Assembly (NCBI GenBank): GCA_018061225.1
Contig: JAGOUK010000082.1
Location: 1 to 6,363 of the forward strand
Reading direction: 5' to 3'
Length of the DNA stretch: 6,363 nucleotides
From: Candidatus Omnitrophota bacterium
GTDB taxonomy: Bacteria > Omnitrophota > Gorgyraeia > 2-02-FULL-51-18 > JAGOUK01
Of this stretch, positions 1-5,729 are shown one piece after another. The notes beneath the pieces are model-generated. The model did not search any database, had not been told where the DNA came from, and saw nothing but the letters and a program-made list of their open reading frames with translations. A program made the position numbers and the translations under genes. Numbering within the stretch: position 1 is the stretch's first letter; every line of letters starts with the position of its first letter.

Positions 1-306
1 CTCAAGGCCAAGATCGACACGGCCTTCGGCGGTTACGATGAGTTCCGCAAACAGTTCGTCGCGGCGGCCATGGGTCAGTTTGGCAGCGGCTGGGCTTGGC
101 TGGTCTCCGACGGCGGCACACTCAAGATCACCAAGACCCCCAACGCGGAGACGCCGCTCACCGGCAGTCAGAAACCCCTGCTCACGCTCGATGTTTGGGA
201 ACATGCCTACTACCTCGACTACCAGAATCGCCGTCAGGCCTATGCCGAAGCTGTCGTGGACAAGCTCCTCAACTGGGACTTCGCAGAAAAAAATCTCACG
301 GCGTAA
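1..306 (+). CDS. sodB: Superoxide dismutase [Fe], C-terminal part (5' truncated by window)
   Basis: This is the C-terminal 101 codons of an iron/manganese superoxide dismutase, which converts superoxide to hydrogen peroxide and oxygen, usually in the cytoplasm. The frame is open from base 1 and ends at TAA 304-306. Visible family signatures are FGSGWAWLV (codons 27-35) and DVWEHAYYLDY (codons 64-74), whose Asp and His are the C-terminal pair of metal ligands. The NAETPLT stretch resembles the NAGTPLT of E. coli SodB, whereas Mn enzymes usually carry an NQD-type sequence there, so I favour the iron form. The C-terminus (NWDFAEKNLTA) also closely resembles SodB. The N-terminal helical domain with the other two ligands lies outside the window. 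The stop overlaps the ATG of the next gene (TAATG), which suggests co-transcription. Confidence 0.95.
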   Translation, partial: LKAKIDTAFGGYDEFRKQFVAAAMGQFGSGWAWLVSDGGTLKITKTPNAETPLTGSQKPLLTLDVWEHAYYLDYQNRRQAYAEAVVDKLLNWDFAEKNLTA

Positions 307-746
307 TGCGGACACAAGCATCGCTGTCCCTTAAGTCCCTGGTTCTCATCAGCATGGCCGCGTCGATTTTTATCGGCGGGACGGCTATCCATCCCGCAAT
401 ATCGGAGGCGGCTCAAAAAGGCGCTTCCAACCGCGCCCCGAAGCTTTATGAACCGCACGAAACGGTCACGCTTCGAAGCGACGGGGCGGGGGTGCCGTTC
501 CGATGGGGCGCCAGCGGATTGCGCGGAGATGCGCATTTGCATGATGAGTTCAGGGTCTTCAAGGGGAATCAAGCCTACGCGGACTCAATGATATTCGATG
601 AGCAGGTACCAGCGGGCAAGGGGTCCATTGAAGTGCCGGCGACGGTGTTCGCGGAGCCGGGCGTTTATTGTTGGACGGTTCGCCAAATCGGATCCAGGGA
701 TAAATCACGGAAGGCTTTTTCGGTCTTTAAAGTTCATGGGAGCTAA
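306..746 (+). CDS. Small secreted beta-sandwich-like protein of unknown function
   Basis: A 146-residue protein of a family I do not recognise. The start chosen is ATG 306-308, which overlaps the sodB stop by one base; this overlap and the signal peptide that follows both favour it. Residues 1-36 look like a Sec signal peptide, with an Arg/Lys-containing N-terminus, a hydrophobic core at about 11-28 and a small-residue exit near ISEAA, so export to the periplasm or beyond is inferred. The mature part alternates short hydrophobic strands with turns (VTLRSDG, FRWGAS, FRVFKGN, GVYCWTVRQIG, FSVFKV). The late G-V-Y-x-W-x-V-R pattern is typical of fibronectin type III or other Ig-like beta-sandwiches. 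There is one Cys in the mature part and no catalytic motif. It sits 1 nt upstream of the carbonic anhydrase gene. Confidence 0.75.
   Translation: MRTQASLSLKSLVLISMAASIFIGGTAIHPAISEAAQKGASNRAPKLYEPHETVTLRSDGAGVPFRWGASGLRGDAHLHDEFRVFKGNQAYADSMIFDEQVPAGKGSIEVPATVFAEPGVYCWTVRQIGSRDKSRKAFSVFKVHGS
738..742 (+). promoter_or_regulatory. Ribosome binding site that decides the carbonic anhydrase start
   Basis: GGGAG lies 5 nt before ATG 748. It supports that start over the in-frame ATG at 736 and over any longer reading through the upstream gene. It is embedded in the last codons of the preceding CDS. Confidence 0.6.
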
Positions 747-747
747 T

Positions 748-1290
748 ATGAAAACTCTTTTAGCCGTCGATAAAGTCAAAGATATTCCTAAGACATACAA
801 GAACACTCCGATTGGCCGCCTCTTTGAGTATCATAATCTCGGCCGCCCGTATGAAGTTTATACGCAGGCCCAGATGTTGGTCGGGATGTGCATGGATAAC
901 CGCAAGCATCTACGGATGCCGGATAACTTTGCCTTCATCATCCGGACCGCAGGCGCCAATCTTCGTTACGGCGAATTCAAGGTTTCTTACGCCATTGGTG
1001 TGGGCGGCGCGGCGCATATCGCGCTGATCGGTCACACGCAATGCGGCATGGTGGGCGTTGCCACGCGCAAGAAGGCTTTTGTGGAAGGTCTGATGAAACG
1101 CGCGGGCTGGGAGCGGGAGCAGGCGGAAGAGCATTTTTCGACGTTCTGCATGATGCATGATATCGGCGACGTGCAGACCTTCATCCTGAGCGAGGTTTAC
1201 CGGCTCCGGATGAAATACCCCAAGATCAAGATCGCGCCGATGATCTATCGCGTTGAAGACAACCGTTTGTACCTTATCCGAGAAAAATAG
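748..1290 (+). CDS. Beta-class carbonic anhydrase, compact form
   Basis: A 180-residue cytoplasmic protein with no signal peptide, predicted to interconvert CO2 and bicarbonate using zinc. The defining beta-carbonic anhydrase residues are visible: the C-x-D-x-R motif (Cys48, Asp50, Arg52, in MCMDNR) and the H-x-x-C motif (His96, Cys99, in GHTQCGM). Together they give the Cys-His-Cys zinc site and the Asp/Arg dyad. RTAGAN at 66-71 corresponds to the usual RNAGN-type loop, and a hydrophobic Rossmann-like strand precedes HTQC. Asn51 replaces the more usual Ser of CxDSR. At 180 residues it is near the short end of the family, so it is a minimal enzyme or a beta-CA-like relative. ATG 748 follows the previous stop by one base and has a GGGAG ribosome binding site. 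The start of the barrel gene is 11 nt after its stop, consistent with an operon. Confidence 0.88.
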   Translation: MKTLLAVDKVKDIPKTYKNTPIGRLFEYHNLGRPYEVYTQAQMLVGMCMDNRKHLRMPDNFAFIIRTAGANLRYGEFKVSYAIGVGGAAHIALIGHTQCGMVGVATRKKAFVEGLMKRAGWEREQAEEHFSTFCMMHDIGDVQTFILSEVYRLRMKYPKIKIAPMIYRVEDNRLYLIREK

Positions 1291-1301
1291 AGGGAGCCGT
1301 T

Positions 1302-2150
1302 ATGACTCTAGGAAAAATGAAAACTTTGTCAGCCGCTCTTTTATTGGCAGCGGTTTGCGGGTGGGGTGCTTCCGCGGATGCTCAGGAAATGTACGCGCAG
1401 CCGGCGCGGGCTGAGCTTCCATCCGGCCTCGAAATCGGCGCCGAGATGTATTACTACAAGTATGAAGAACCGAATTTTGCCGAACTCGAAGGACTTTTTT
1501 ATGGTCTGAGCACCAATTACACCTTCCGAAACTTCACGATTCCGCTGATGGTGCGCGGCGAGGCCGATCTGGCCTGGGGCGTGCTGGATTATTCGTCCAA
1601 CGGAACCGGCACCGCGGACAGCAATGACAACTTTGTCGTCGAGCCGCGTCTTCTGGTTGGGTACGACCTCGCGGCCTGGGGCGGAACGGTTACACCCTTC
1701 TTCGGTGTCGGCTACCGCTACCTGGAGAACAACATGGGCGGGACGATTTCGACCACTGGTGCCGGCGGCTATGATCGGATCTCCCAGTATGTTTACAGCC
1801 CCGTCGGCTTCGAATGGTTCATGCCGCTGCAAGGGGAGTGGACGGGCGTGTACGCGCTCGAGTTTGATATTTTTTGGGACGGCACGCAGAAGAGCGAGCT
1901 CAGCGATGTGGCCGTGGGCTTGAGCGATCTGACGAATGATCAGAACGACGGCTTCGGTTTTCGCTCGTCGCTGCGATTTGCGGGTCAGGCTCTTGGCTAC
2001 TCGATCGAGATCGAACCGTTTTTCCGTTATTGGCTGGTGCGGGATTCGGATGTTTCACCGATCCGCTACCAGGGCGTCGCGGTTGGTTACGGTCTTGAAC
2101 CCGAGAATCAGACCTTTGAAGCCGGCGCCAAGATCCTCCTCAAGTATTAA
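1302..2150 (+). CDS. Outer-membrane beta-barrel protein
   Basis: A 282-residue predicted outer-membrane protein. Residues 1-27 form a clear Sec signal peptide: two Lys, a long Ala/Leu core and an ADA exit just before QEMYAQ. The rest is a succession of amphipathic strands rich in Tyr, Phe, Trp and Gly, such as EIGAEMYYYKYEE, TPFFGVGYRYLENN, YALEFDIFWDG and SIEIEPFFRYWLV. Polar Asn/Asp/Gly loops separate them, and the protein ends in a strand with a terminal aromatic (AKILLKY). This is the classic pattern of a barrel inserted by the Bam machinery; I estimate roughly 10-12 strands but cannot assign a family or substrate. ATG 1302 has AGGGAG at 1291-1296. ATG 1317 (Met6, after AGGA) is an alternative that still leaves a full signal peptide. 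It is not recognisable as PelB or PelC. Confidence 0.85.
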   Translation: MTLGKMKTLSAALLLAAVCGWGASADAQEMYAQPARAELPSGLEIGAEMYYYKYEEPNFAELEGLFYGLSTNYTFRNFTIPLMVRGEADLAWGVLDYSSNGTGTADSNDNFVVEPRLLVGYDLAAWGGTVTPFFGVGYRYLENNMGGTISTTGAGGYDRISQYVYSPVGFEWFMPLQGEWTGVYALEFDIFWDGTQKSELSDVAVGLSDLTNDQNDGFGFRSSLRFAGQALGYSIEIEPFFRYWLVRDSDVSPIRYQGVAVGYGLEPENQTFEAGAKILLKY

Positions 2151-2673
2151 GCACCCCCTGAATCCATTTTTTTGCACGGCTTGGCCGGTTCTTATCATAC
2201 TGGCGGGTCCGGCGGCCGCGGGCGATGCCTTTGCCATGGGCGGTGATCCGACTTCGAAGCCCATATCTGAATTCTCAACACCCATTTCGCGTGAATGGAG
2301 CGGCGGCGTTAGCGCCATGCTGGCGGGTTCCTGGCGCGCGAGCGCCGGCGATACAATCTATTTGGGATCTCTGGACCCTGTCACGGGCGAGGGACTCTGT
2401 GAGATTCGAACCGCCGGGTCCAAAGTCTATCGGCACACCTACCGGATCCGTTCCGCGGACGAAGCGGTGAGAACGGCCGTGATCGAGATCCTCTTTGAGG
2501 AGTCCTACACGCCTCCCGCGATGCAGCAATGGACGTTGTCGGCCGACGGCGGGACGGCGCAAAGGCGTCTTTTGGGAGGAGGAGGTTTTTCCTTGATGAA
2601 TTTTGTCCGGCTCGCGCCTTCAGCCGAGGACACATTAACCTACATGGGGAAGGATCAAGCGTTAGGAGCTTGA
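2146..2673 (+). CDS. Secreted lipocalin-like small protein, probable non-ATG start
   Basis: The frame codes for a signal-peptide-like N-terminus (hydrophobic core FFCTAWPVLIILAGP, then small residues AAAGDAFA). A compact beta-rich domain follows, with LAGSWRAS at about 59-66, a strand-turn-strand pattern to about residue 155, and an R-L-A-P-x-x-E-D-T-L-T-Y-M end. A Gly-x-Trp near the start of a small antiparallel beta domain recalls lipocalin-like proteins, but I do not recognise the exact family. No ATG or GTG precedes the signal peptide in a sensible place. I propose ATT 2146, whose last base is the first base of the barrel gene's TAA; it gives an M-K-H start (175 aa) and would rely on translational coupling. 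CTG 2158 is an alternative. ATG 2236 would delete the signal peptide and has no ribosome binding site. The coding frame is well supported, the start is not. Confidence 0.6.
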   Translation: MKHPLNPFFCTAWPVLIILAGPAAAGDAFAMGGDPTSKPISEFSTPISREWSGGVSAMLAGSWRASAGDTIYLGSLDPVTGEGLCEIRTAGSKVYRHTYRIRSADEAVRTAVIEILFEESYTPPAMQQWTLSADGGTAQRRLLGGGGFSLMNFVRLAPSAEDTLTYMGKDQALGA

Positions 2674-2686
2674 ACATCAAGACCGG

Positions 2687-2839
2687 ATGAATGCTTCCAC
2701 GCGCGATCCGGCGCTGGACAGGCTTTTTCTTCACCCCGCCATGGGCAAGCCCCTTGATTACGGTTTTTTGAATATGATCCGGAATCGGATCGGACGGTCC
2801 GAAGATGATCCTGGGGCCGTTTCGACCTTAAATAAATGA
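2687..2839 (+). CDS. Possible small ORF, 50 codons, unknown
   Basis: An ATG-to-TGA frame of 50 residues begins 13 nt after the lipocalin-like gene. Its composition is ordinary for a soluble protein (MNASTRDPALDRLFL at the start, then LDYGFLNMIRNRIGRSEDD), and its GC-rich part ends just where the AT-rich promoter tract begins. No good ribosome binding site lies at the right distance; AGGAG at 2664-2668 is about 18 nt upstream. It could be the 3' remnant of a decayed gene, a real small protein, or chance. I recognise no family. Confidence 0.2.
   Translation: MNASTRDPALDRLFLHPAMGKPLDYGFLNMIRNRIGRSEDDPGAVSTLNK
2790..2802. repeat. 13-bp odd palindrome, possible operator
   Basis: TCGGAC-G-GTCCGA is a perfect 6-bp inverted repeat around a central base. 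The loop is too short for a stable RNA hairpin, so a dimeric DNA-binding protein site is the more natural reading. It lies about 65 bp upstream of the proposed -35 box. No regulator can be named and it may be chance. Confidence 0.3.
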
Positions 2840-2864
2840 TAATTAATTATTAATAATAATAAGT

Positions 2865-2878
2865 ATTGATAATTGATA
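2865..2878. repeat. Tandem ATTGATA x2 in the AT-rich promoter tract
   Basis: ATTGATA is repeated head to tail (2865-2871 and 2872-2878) and overlaps the proposed -35 box. The extended end TGATAAGT (2874-2881) recurs in reverse complement upstream of the PelA-like gene at 5743-5750. It could be a shared regulator site or simply AT-rich sequence. Confidence 0.35.
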
Positions 2879-2894
2879 AGTGGGGATGCATACT
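2866..2894 (+). promoter_or_regulatory. Candidate sigma70-type promoter for the kinase operon
   Basis: TTGATA (2866-2871) and CATACT (2889-2894) are separated by 17 bp, the ideal spacing; each box matches four of six consensus positions. Transcription would begin near 2900-2902, exactly at the left arm of the leader hairpin. The AT-rich upstream tract is compatible with an UP element or bending. The call rests on pattern only. Confidence 0.45.
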
Positions 2895-2899
2895 TTAAT

Positions 2900-2952
2900 T
2901 GGAAGGCGATTGGGGAGAGGTTTTTTTGATCTCCTGACCCAATCGCCATCCA
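2900..2952 (+). promoter_or_regulatory. Leader hairpin just upstream of a Shine-Dalgarno
   Basis: TGGA-A-GGCGATTGGG (2900-2914) pairs with CCCAATCGCC-A-TCCA (2938-2952): 14 base pairs with one A-A mismatch and a 23-nt loop. The loop contains seven T residues and CTCCT (2931-2935), which is complementary to AGGAG (2955-2959) just outside the stem. The T-run is in the loop, so this is not an intrinsic terminator. It is probably an mRNA 5' leader structure that protects the transcript or controls ribosome access. Confidence 0.6.
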
Positions 2953-2953
2953 G

Positions 2954-2959
2954 AAGGAG
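2954..2959 (+). promoter_or_regulatory. Strong Shine-Dalgarno serving the leader ORF
   Basis: AAGGAG lies 7 nt before ATG 2967 and is the best ribosome binding site in the intergenic region. It is 64 nt upstream of the kinase ATG, so it initiates the short leader ORF, not the kinase directly. Confidence 0.65.
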
Positions 2960-2966
2960 CACTTTG

Positions 2967-3017
2967 ATGAATCAAGTCGGCCGTAGCGTCGTCATGGGGA
3001 CGCCGGGTTATTATTGA
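2967..3017 (+). CDS. 16-codon leader ORF in frame with the kinase
   Basis: ATG 2967 with a strong AAGGAG opens a 16-residue peptide (MNQVGRSVVMGTPGYY) that ends at TGA 3015-3017. The kinase ATG follows 6 nt later in the same frame, so only this TGA separates the two. The peptide may be a translated leader that delivers ribosomes to the weakly preceded kinase start. It could also be an N-terminal extension interrupted by a point mutation or sequencing error, or read through. It lacks a run of one amino acid, so classical amino-acid attenuation is not indicated. Confidence 0.45.
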   Translation: MNQVGRSVVMGTPGYY

Positions 3018-3023
3018 GAGATC

Positions 3024-4421
3024 ATGATGAGCGCTGAGCACGGATTCGCCCAGTCCTCCAATGGAACTTCTGATCAGCGCTTTCAGATGCTGATGCAGGG
3101 GCTGGAATGCGGCGTGATTATTCTCCATCCGGATCTATGCGTTGCCGACATGAACCCCGCAGCCGAAATTCTTCTGGGTTCGAGCCGTAACTTAATTGTC
3201 GGCATGAGCTGGACGGATCTTGTCAAACGCAATCAACTAGACACCGAGTCCAGATACCGTATCCGGGCCGTTCCCAGCATGGTCAAAGACGGTGAGCGTG
3301 TGCTGTTGATTGAAGATCTTACAGGCGGAGGAGTTCGGGGCGCGATCCAGTCGGACTTCGTGGCGTCGGTCTCGCACGAGCTCAGGACGCCGATGGCGAT
3401 CATTCGGGAAGGGATGAGTCAAATTCGGGAAGGTCTCCTGGGAGGCATCAATGAGGATCAAAAAAAATTCTTGGACTTGTCGCTTCACAACGCGGACCGG
3501 CTTGATAAAATCTTGCGTGCGCTGCTGGACGTTTCGATCATTCAATCCGGACGGCTGATTTTAAATAAATCGATTGTTGCTTTGCCGGAAGTGATGAGAG
3601 AAGCGTGCGTGTTCTTTCAGCAGATGGTACGGCAAAAGGGGCTATCGCTGGCCATGGATCTGCCGCAGGGAGATGCGGCGCCAATATACGCGGATCGCGC
3701 GCAGCTGCTCAAGGCGGTCGCGCATCTCATCGATAACGCGATCAAATTCACTCCGGACGGAGACATCCGCTGCGGAATCGATATAACCGGGACAAGCGTC
3801 CGCGTCTGGGTGGCGGATCGCGGCGCGGGGCTTACGCCCGAGGAACGGCTGAAGATCTTCGAAAAATTTTCGCAATTTGGGCGGGTGGCAGGATCCGGCG
3901 CCAAAGGTTTGGGGCTTGGGCTTGCCGTGGTCAAAGGGATCGTCGAAGCACACGGAGGATCTGTGAGCGCCGACGCGAGATCGGGCGGGGGTTCTATTTT
4001 TTCGATCTATTTAAATGATGTGGGTGATTTGGCATCCTTCCGGCGGGCGCTGACCGAAGCCATTGCCCGTGCCAGCGTGGAAGACAATCCTGTTACGGCC
4101 GTGGTGATTCAACCGGCCGCTGGAGCGCTCCCAGCCGTAGATCTCAACCGCGTCCAGGATGCGCTGCGCCAGGAGCTTAAAGGAGCGGAGTATCAAGTGA
4201 GCGTCGTCAATGGCTCGATTGCCATCCTGCTTTACGGCGTGACCCGGCCGCAGGCGGGCATTTTATTGGGGGAGGCGATCGCGGCACTCAAAGACAAGGG
4301 AATCTTAATTTTGGGGGAGGAGCGGGCGAGATTTGTTTCGATGCCCGAACACGCTTCTTCTGCGGAAGAAATGCTAAAGTATTTAGATCTTGAATCAACC
4401 AAGGAGACATCTGGTGGCTAA
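3024..4421 (+). CDS. Soluble PAS histidine kinase with C-terminal degenerate GGDEF-like domain
   Basis: A 465-residue sensor kinase with no membrane segment, so it should act in the cytoplasm. Residues about 19-100 resemble a PAS sensor (GLECGVIILHPD, ADMNPAAEILLG). HisKA follows, with phospho-acceptor His118 in FVASVSHELRTPM. The ATPase domain has an N box (HLIDNAIKFTP, Asn238), a G1 box (ADRGAG, Asp265), an F box (FEKFSQFGR) and a G2 box (GLGLGL, 295-300). These are all the residues needed for autophosphorylation. The last ~130 residues are not part of a normal kinase. Their alternating helices and strands (FRRALTEAIARA, TAVVIQP, GSIAILLYG, ILLGEAIAAL, SSAEEMLKYLD) resemble a GGDEF fold lacking the GGDEF motif; this part is inference. 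ATG 3024 or the adjacent ATG 3027 follows a modest GAGAG. The gene overlaps the receiver gene by 8 nt, so that protein is its likely partner. Confidence 0.9.
   Translation: MMSAEHGFAQSSNGTSDQRFQMLMQGLECGVIILHPDLCVADMNPAAEILLGSSRNLIVGMSWTDLVKRNQLDTESRYRIRAVPSMVKDGERVLLIEDLTGGGVRGAIQSDFVASVSHELRTPMAIIREGMSQIREGLLGGINEDQKKFLDLSLHNADRLDKILRALLDVSIIQSGRLILNKSIVALPEVMREACVFFQQMVRQKGLSLAMDLPQGDAAPIYADRAQLLKAVAHLIDNAIKFTPDGDIRCGIDITGTSVRVWVADRGAGLTPEERLKIFEKFSQFGRVAGSGAKGLGLGLAVVKGIVEAHGGSVSADARSGGGSIFSIYLNDVGDLASFRRALTEAIARASVEDNPVTAVVIQPAAGALPAVDLNRVQDALRQELKGAEYQVSVVNGSIAILLYGVTRPQAGILLGEAIAALKDKGILILGEERARFVSMPEHASSAEEMLKYLDLESTKETSGG
4401..4406 (+). promoter_or_regulatory. Shine-Dalgarno fixing the receiver GTG start
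   Basis: AAGGAG lies 7 nt before GTG 4414 and within the last codons of the kinase gene. It argues for GTG 4414 over TTG 4390, and GTG 4414 also places the first receiver strand at the usual residue 4. Confidence 0.7.
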
Positions 4422-4785
4422 TAAAGTTCTGGTGGTGGATGATGAACCCGGAATCCTTCTCATGGTCAGGTCGCGGCTGGTGAAGGCTGGATATCAGGTG
4501 GAAGAAGCCAAGGACGGCCAGGAAGCGCTCAAAAAAACCCGGGAGTGGTCACCGGATTTGGTGATCATGGACGTCATGATGCCGCCTCCGAACGGCTTCC
4601 AGGCCTGCAGGATACTCAAGGATGATTCGGCCACCCGCGCGATTCCGATCGTGTTGCTCACCGCAAAGTCGACGGAGAGCGACCAATTTTGGGGTCAGGA
4701 ATCCGGCGCGGACGCGTATCTCACCAAACCGTACGATCCTCAAGAACTTCTCGCCACCGTCGCCCGGCTCATCCAAAAAGATTGA
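4414..4785 (+). CDS. Stand-alone CheY-like response regulator receiver
   Basis: A 123-residue single receiver domain with no output domain. The full active site is visible: acidic pair Asp9/Asp10 (VLVVDDEPG), phospho-acceptor Asp53 (DLVIMDVMMPP), Thr83 (IVLLTAKS) and Lys105 (YLTKPYD). Length is normal for CheY/Spo0F/PilH-type proteins. It should be phosphorylated by the kinase encoded immediately upstream and act through protein-protein contacts, because no DNA-binding or enzymatic domain is attached. The start is GTG with AAGGAG 7 nt away. It overlaps the kinase end by 8 nt and the TTG of the hydrolase gene by 4 nt, so all three are probably made from one transcript in linked amounts. Confidence 0.93.
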   Translation: MANKVLVVDDEPGILLMVRSRLVKAGYQVEEAKDGQEALKKTREWSPDLVIMDVMMPPPNGFQACRILKDDSATRAIPIVLLTAKSTESDQFWGQESGADAYLTKPYDPQELLATVARLIQKD

Positions 4786-5642
4786 AGCGGCGTTTAGTTC
4801 CGGCAGTTGCGCTTCTGATTAGTGTCGGAGCGATTATCGCGGGAGGGTTGATGTTTTTGCGAGCGCCCAAACAAAATCCTCAATGGCAGATATGTCTTAA
4901 TCCCGCGAATCCCAGCATACTGATCCCACCCTCGCTCAAGGCGGATCTGCTCATCGTTGATCCGGACGCGGCCGCCGATGTGCGGGATCAGATTTTTAAA
5001 AATAAAGCCAAAGTCATCGCTTACTTGTCGGTTGGGGAGGCGGAGGATTATCGGGGCTATTGGTCCAAGATCCGCGAGGCCGATTGGCTGCTGACGGAGA
5101 ACCCAGATTGGCCCGGTAACTTTCCGGTGGATGTACGGAACCCGGAGTGGCAGGCGGTTCTGCTGGAGACGGCCGGGACTATTTTGAGTCAGGGCTTTGA
5201 CGGACTTTTCCTCGACACACTGAACACGGCCGAGTATTTGGAGGAGCTGGATCCGGTTAAATACCGAGGTGCATCCAATGCCGCGGTTGGCTTGGTTCGC
5301 GAGCTCAGAAAGCGATTTCCGGATGCCATGATCCTTGTGAATCACGCGCCGACGCTTCTGGATCGCATCGGAGGCTGGATTGACGGGGCCGTCGTCGAAG
5401 ATGTGCATTCGCGCTGGGAAGGGGAGGGGTATCGGATGAGCACTCCCGAAGAGCGCGAAGCACTGGAAAGGCCCTTTAAGGCATTTGCCGTCAACACCGG
5501 CAAACCCATCATGACCATCGACTACTGTGATGAAGCGGACGCGTCCTGCGCCCGCAAGTCATTAGATGCGTCGCGTAAGGCCGGTTGGATCGGCTTTGTC
5601 GCGACCAAAGCACTTGATCGGATTCTGGCCGCGAATGATTGA
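4782..5642 (+). CDS. GH114/PelA-type glycoside hydrolase, membrane-anchored or secreted
   Basis: A 286-residue protein beginning at TTG 4782, which overlaps the receiver TGA (TTGA). There is no clear Shine-Dalgarno, so translational coupling is likely. Residues 1-26 (KRR, then a hydrophobic stretch to MFL) form a signal peptide or anchor. The rest matches the TIM-barrel hydrolase domain of the GH114/TM1410 group, and most closely, from memory, the N-terminal domain of Pseudomonas PelA. Shared blocks are VIAYLSVGEAEDYR (78-91), GFDGLFLDTLNT (138-149), VVEDVH (204-209), IMTIDYC (243-249) and GFVATKALD (271-279). Asp145 and Glu206 fit the expected catalytic acids; Glu206 aligns with PelA Glu218. 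Such domains cleave partly deacetylated amino-sugar polymers such as Pel or polygalactosamine. It ends exactly where PelA would continue into its next domain, which the next gene resembles. The family is well supported; the substrate is inferred. Confidence 0.85.
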   Translation: MKRRLVPAVALLISVGAIIAGGLMFLRAPKQNPQWQICLNPANPSILIPPSLKADLLIVDPDAAADVRDQIFKNKAKVIAYLSVGEAEDYRGYWSKIREADWLLTENPDWPGNFPVDVRNPEWQAVLLETAGTILSQGFDGLFLDTLNTAEYLEELDPVKYRGASNAAVGLVRELRKRFPDAMILVNHAPTLLDRIGGWIDGAVVEDVHSRWEGEGYRMSTPEEREALERPFKAFAVNTGKPIMTIDYCDEADASCARKSLDASRKAGWIGFVATKALDRILAAND

Positions 5643-5729
5643 AGCTTAAATTACGAAAAATACCCCCTCTAAGTAAACCGCTCCTCTAAGAGACCGTCTC
5701 GGCCATCGTGCTAACAGCTAGCTTACTAT

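Larger units (their letters stand above)
2674..3023 (+). other. Long intergenic region upstream of the histidine kinase
   Basis: About 350 bases with no confident gene. From left to right they hold a possible 50-codon ORF and an odd palindrome near 2796. A very AT-rich tract (about 2828-2880) with TAA/ATT runs and a tandem ATTGATA follows, then a promoter candidate, a strong leader hairpin, a Shine-Dalgarno and a 16-codon leader ORF. I see no clear intrinsic terminator for the upstream operon, because no GC hairpin is followed by a T-run. Confidence 0.7.

Noticed and set aside
598..747. Longer N-terminus for the carbonic anhydrase starting at 598
   Set aside because: It overlaps the upstream secreted-protein gene for about 150 bases, is Arg-rich out-of-frame sequence, and ATG 748 has a good ribosome binding site.
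1341..1832. 163-codon minus-strand open frame opposite the barrel gene
   Set aside because: It is a composition-driven shadow; the + frame has a signal peptide and beta-barrel strands over the whole stretch.
1936..2145. Longer N-terminus for the lipocalin-like gene starting at ATG 1936
   Set aside because: It reads through the barrel gene in another frame, is Arg/Ser-rich like shadow sequence, and would bury the signal peptide inside the protein.
2900..2952. Hairpin with seven T residues as an intrinsic terminator
   Set aside because: The T-run lies in the loop, not after the stem, and the structure is followed directly by a ribosome binding site and an ORF.
3015..3017. TGA as a selenocysteine codon joining the leader ORF to the kinase
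   Set aside because: No redox motif surrounds it, no obvious SECIS-like hairpin follows, and the kinase has its own start; a plain stop is simpler.
4794..5408. 204-codon minus-strand open frame opposite the hydrolase
   Set aside because: The + strand has clear PelA-type motifs throughout; the antisense product shows no domain or ribosome binding site.
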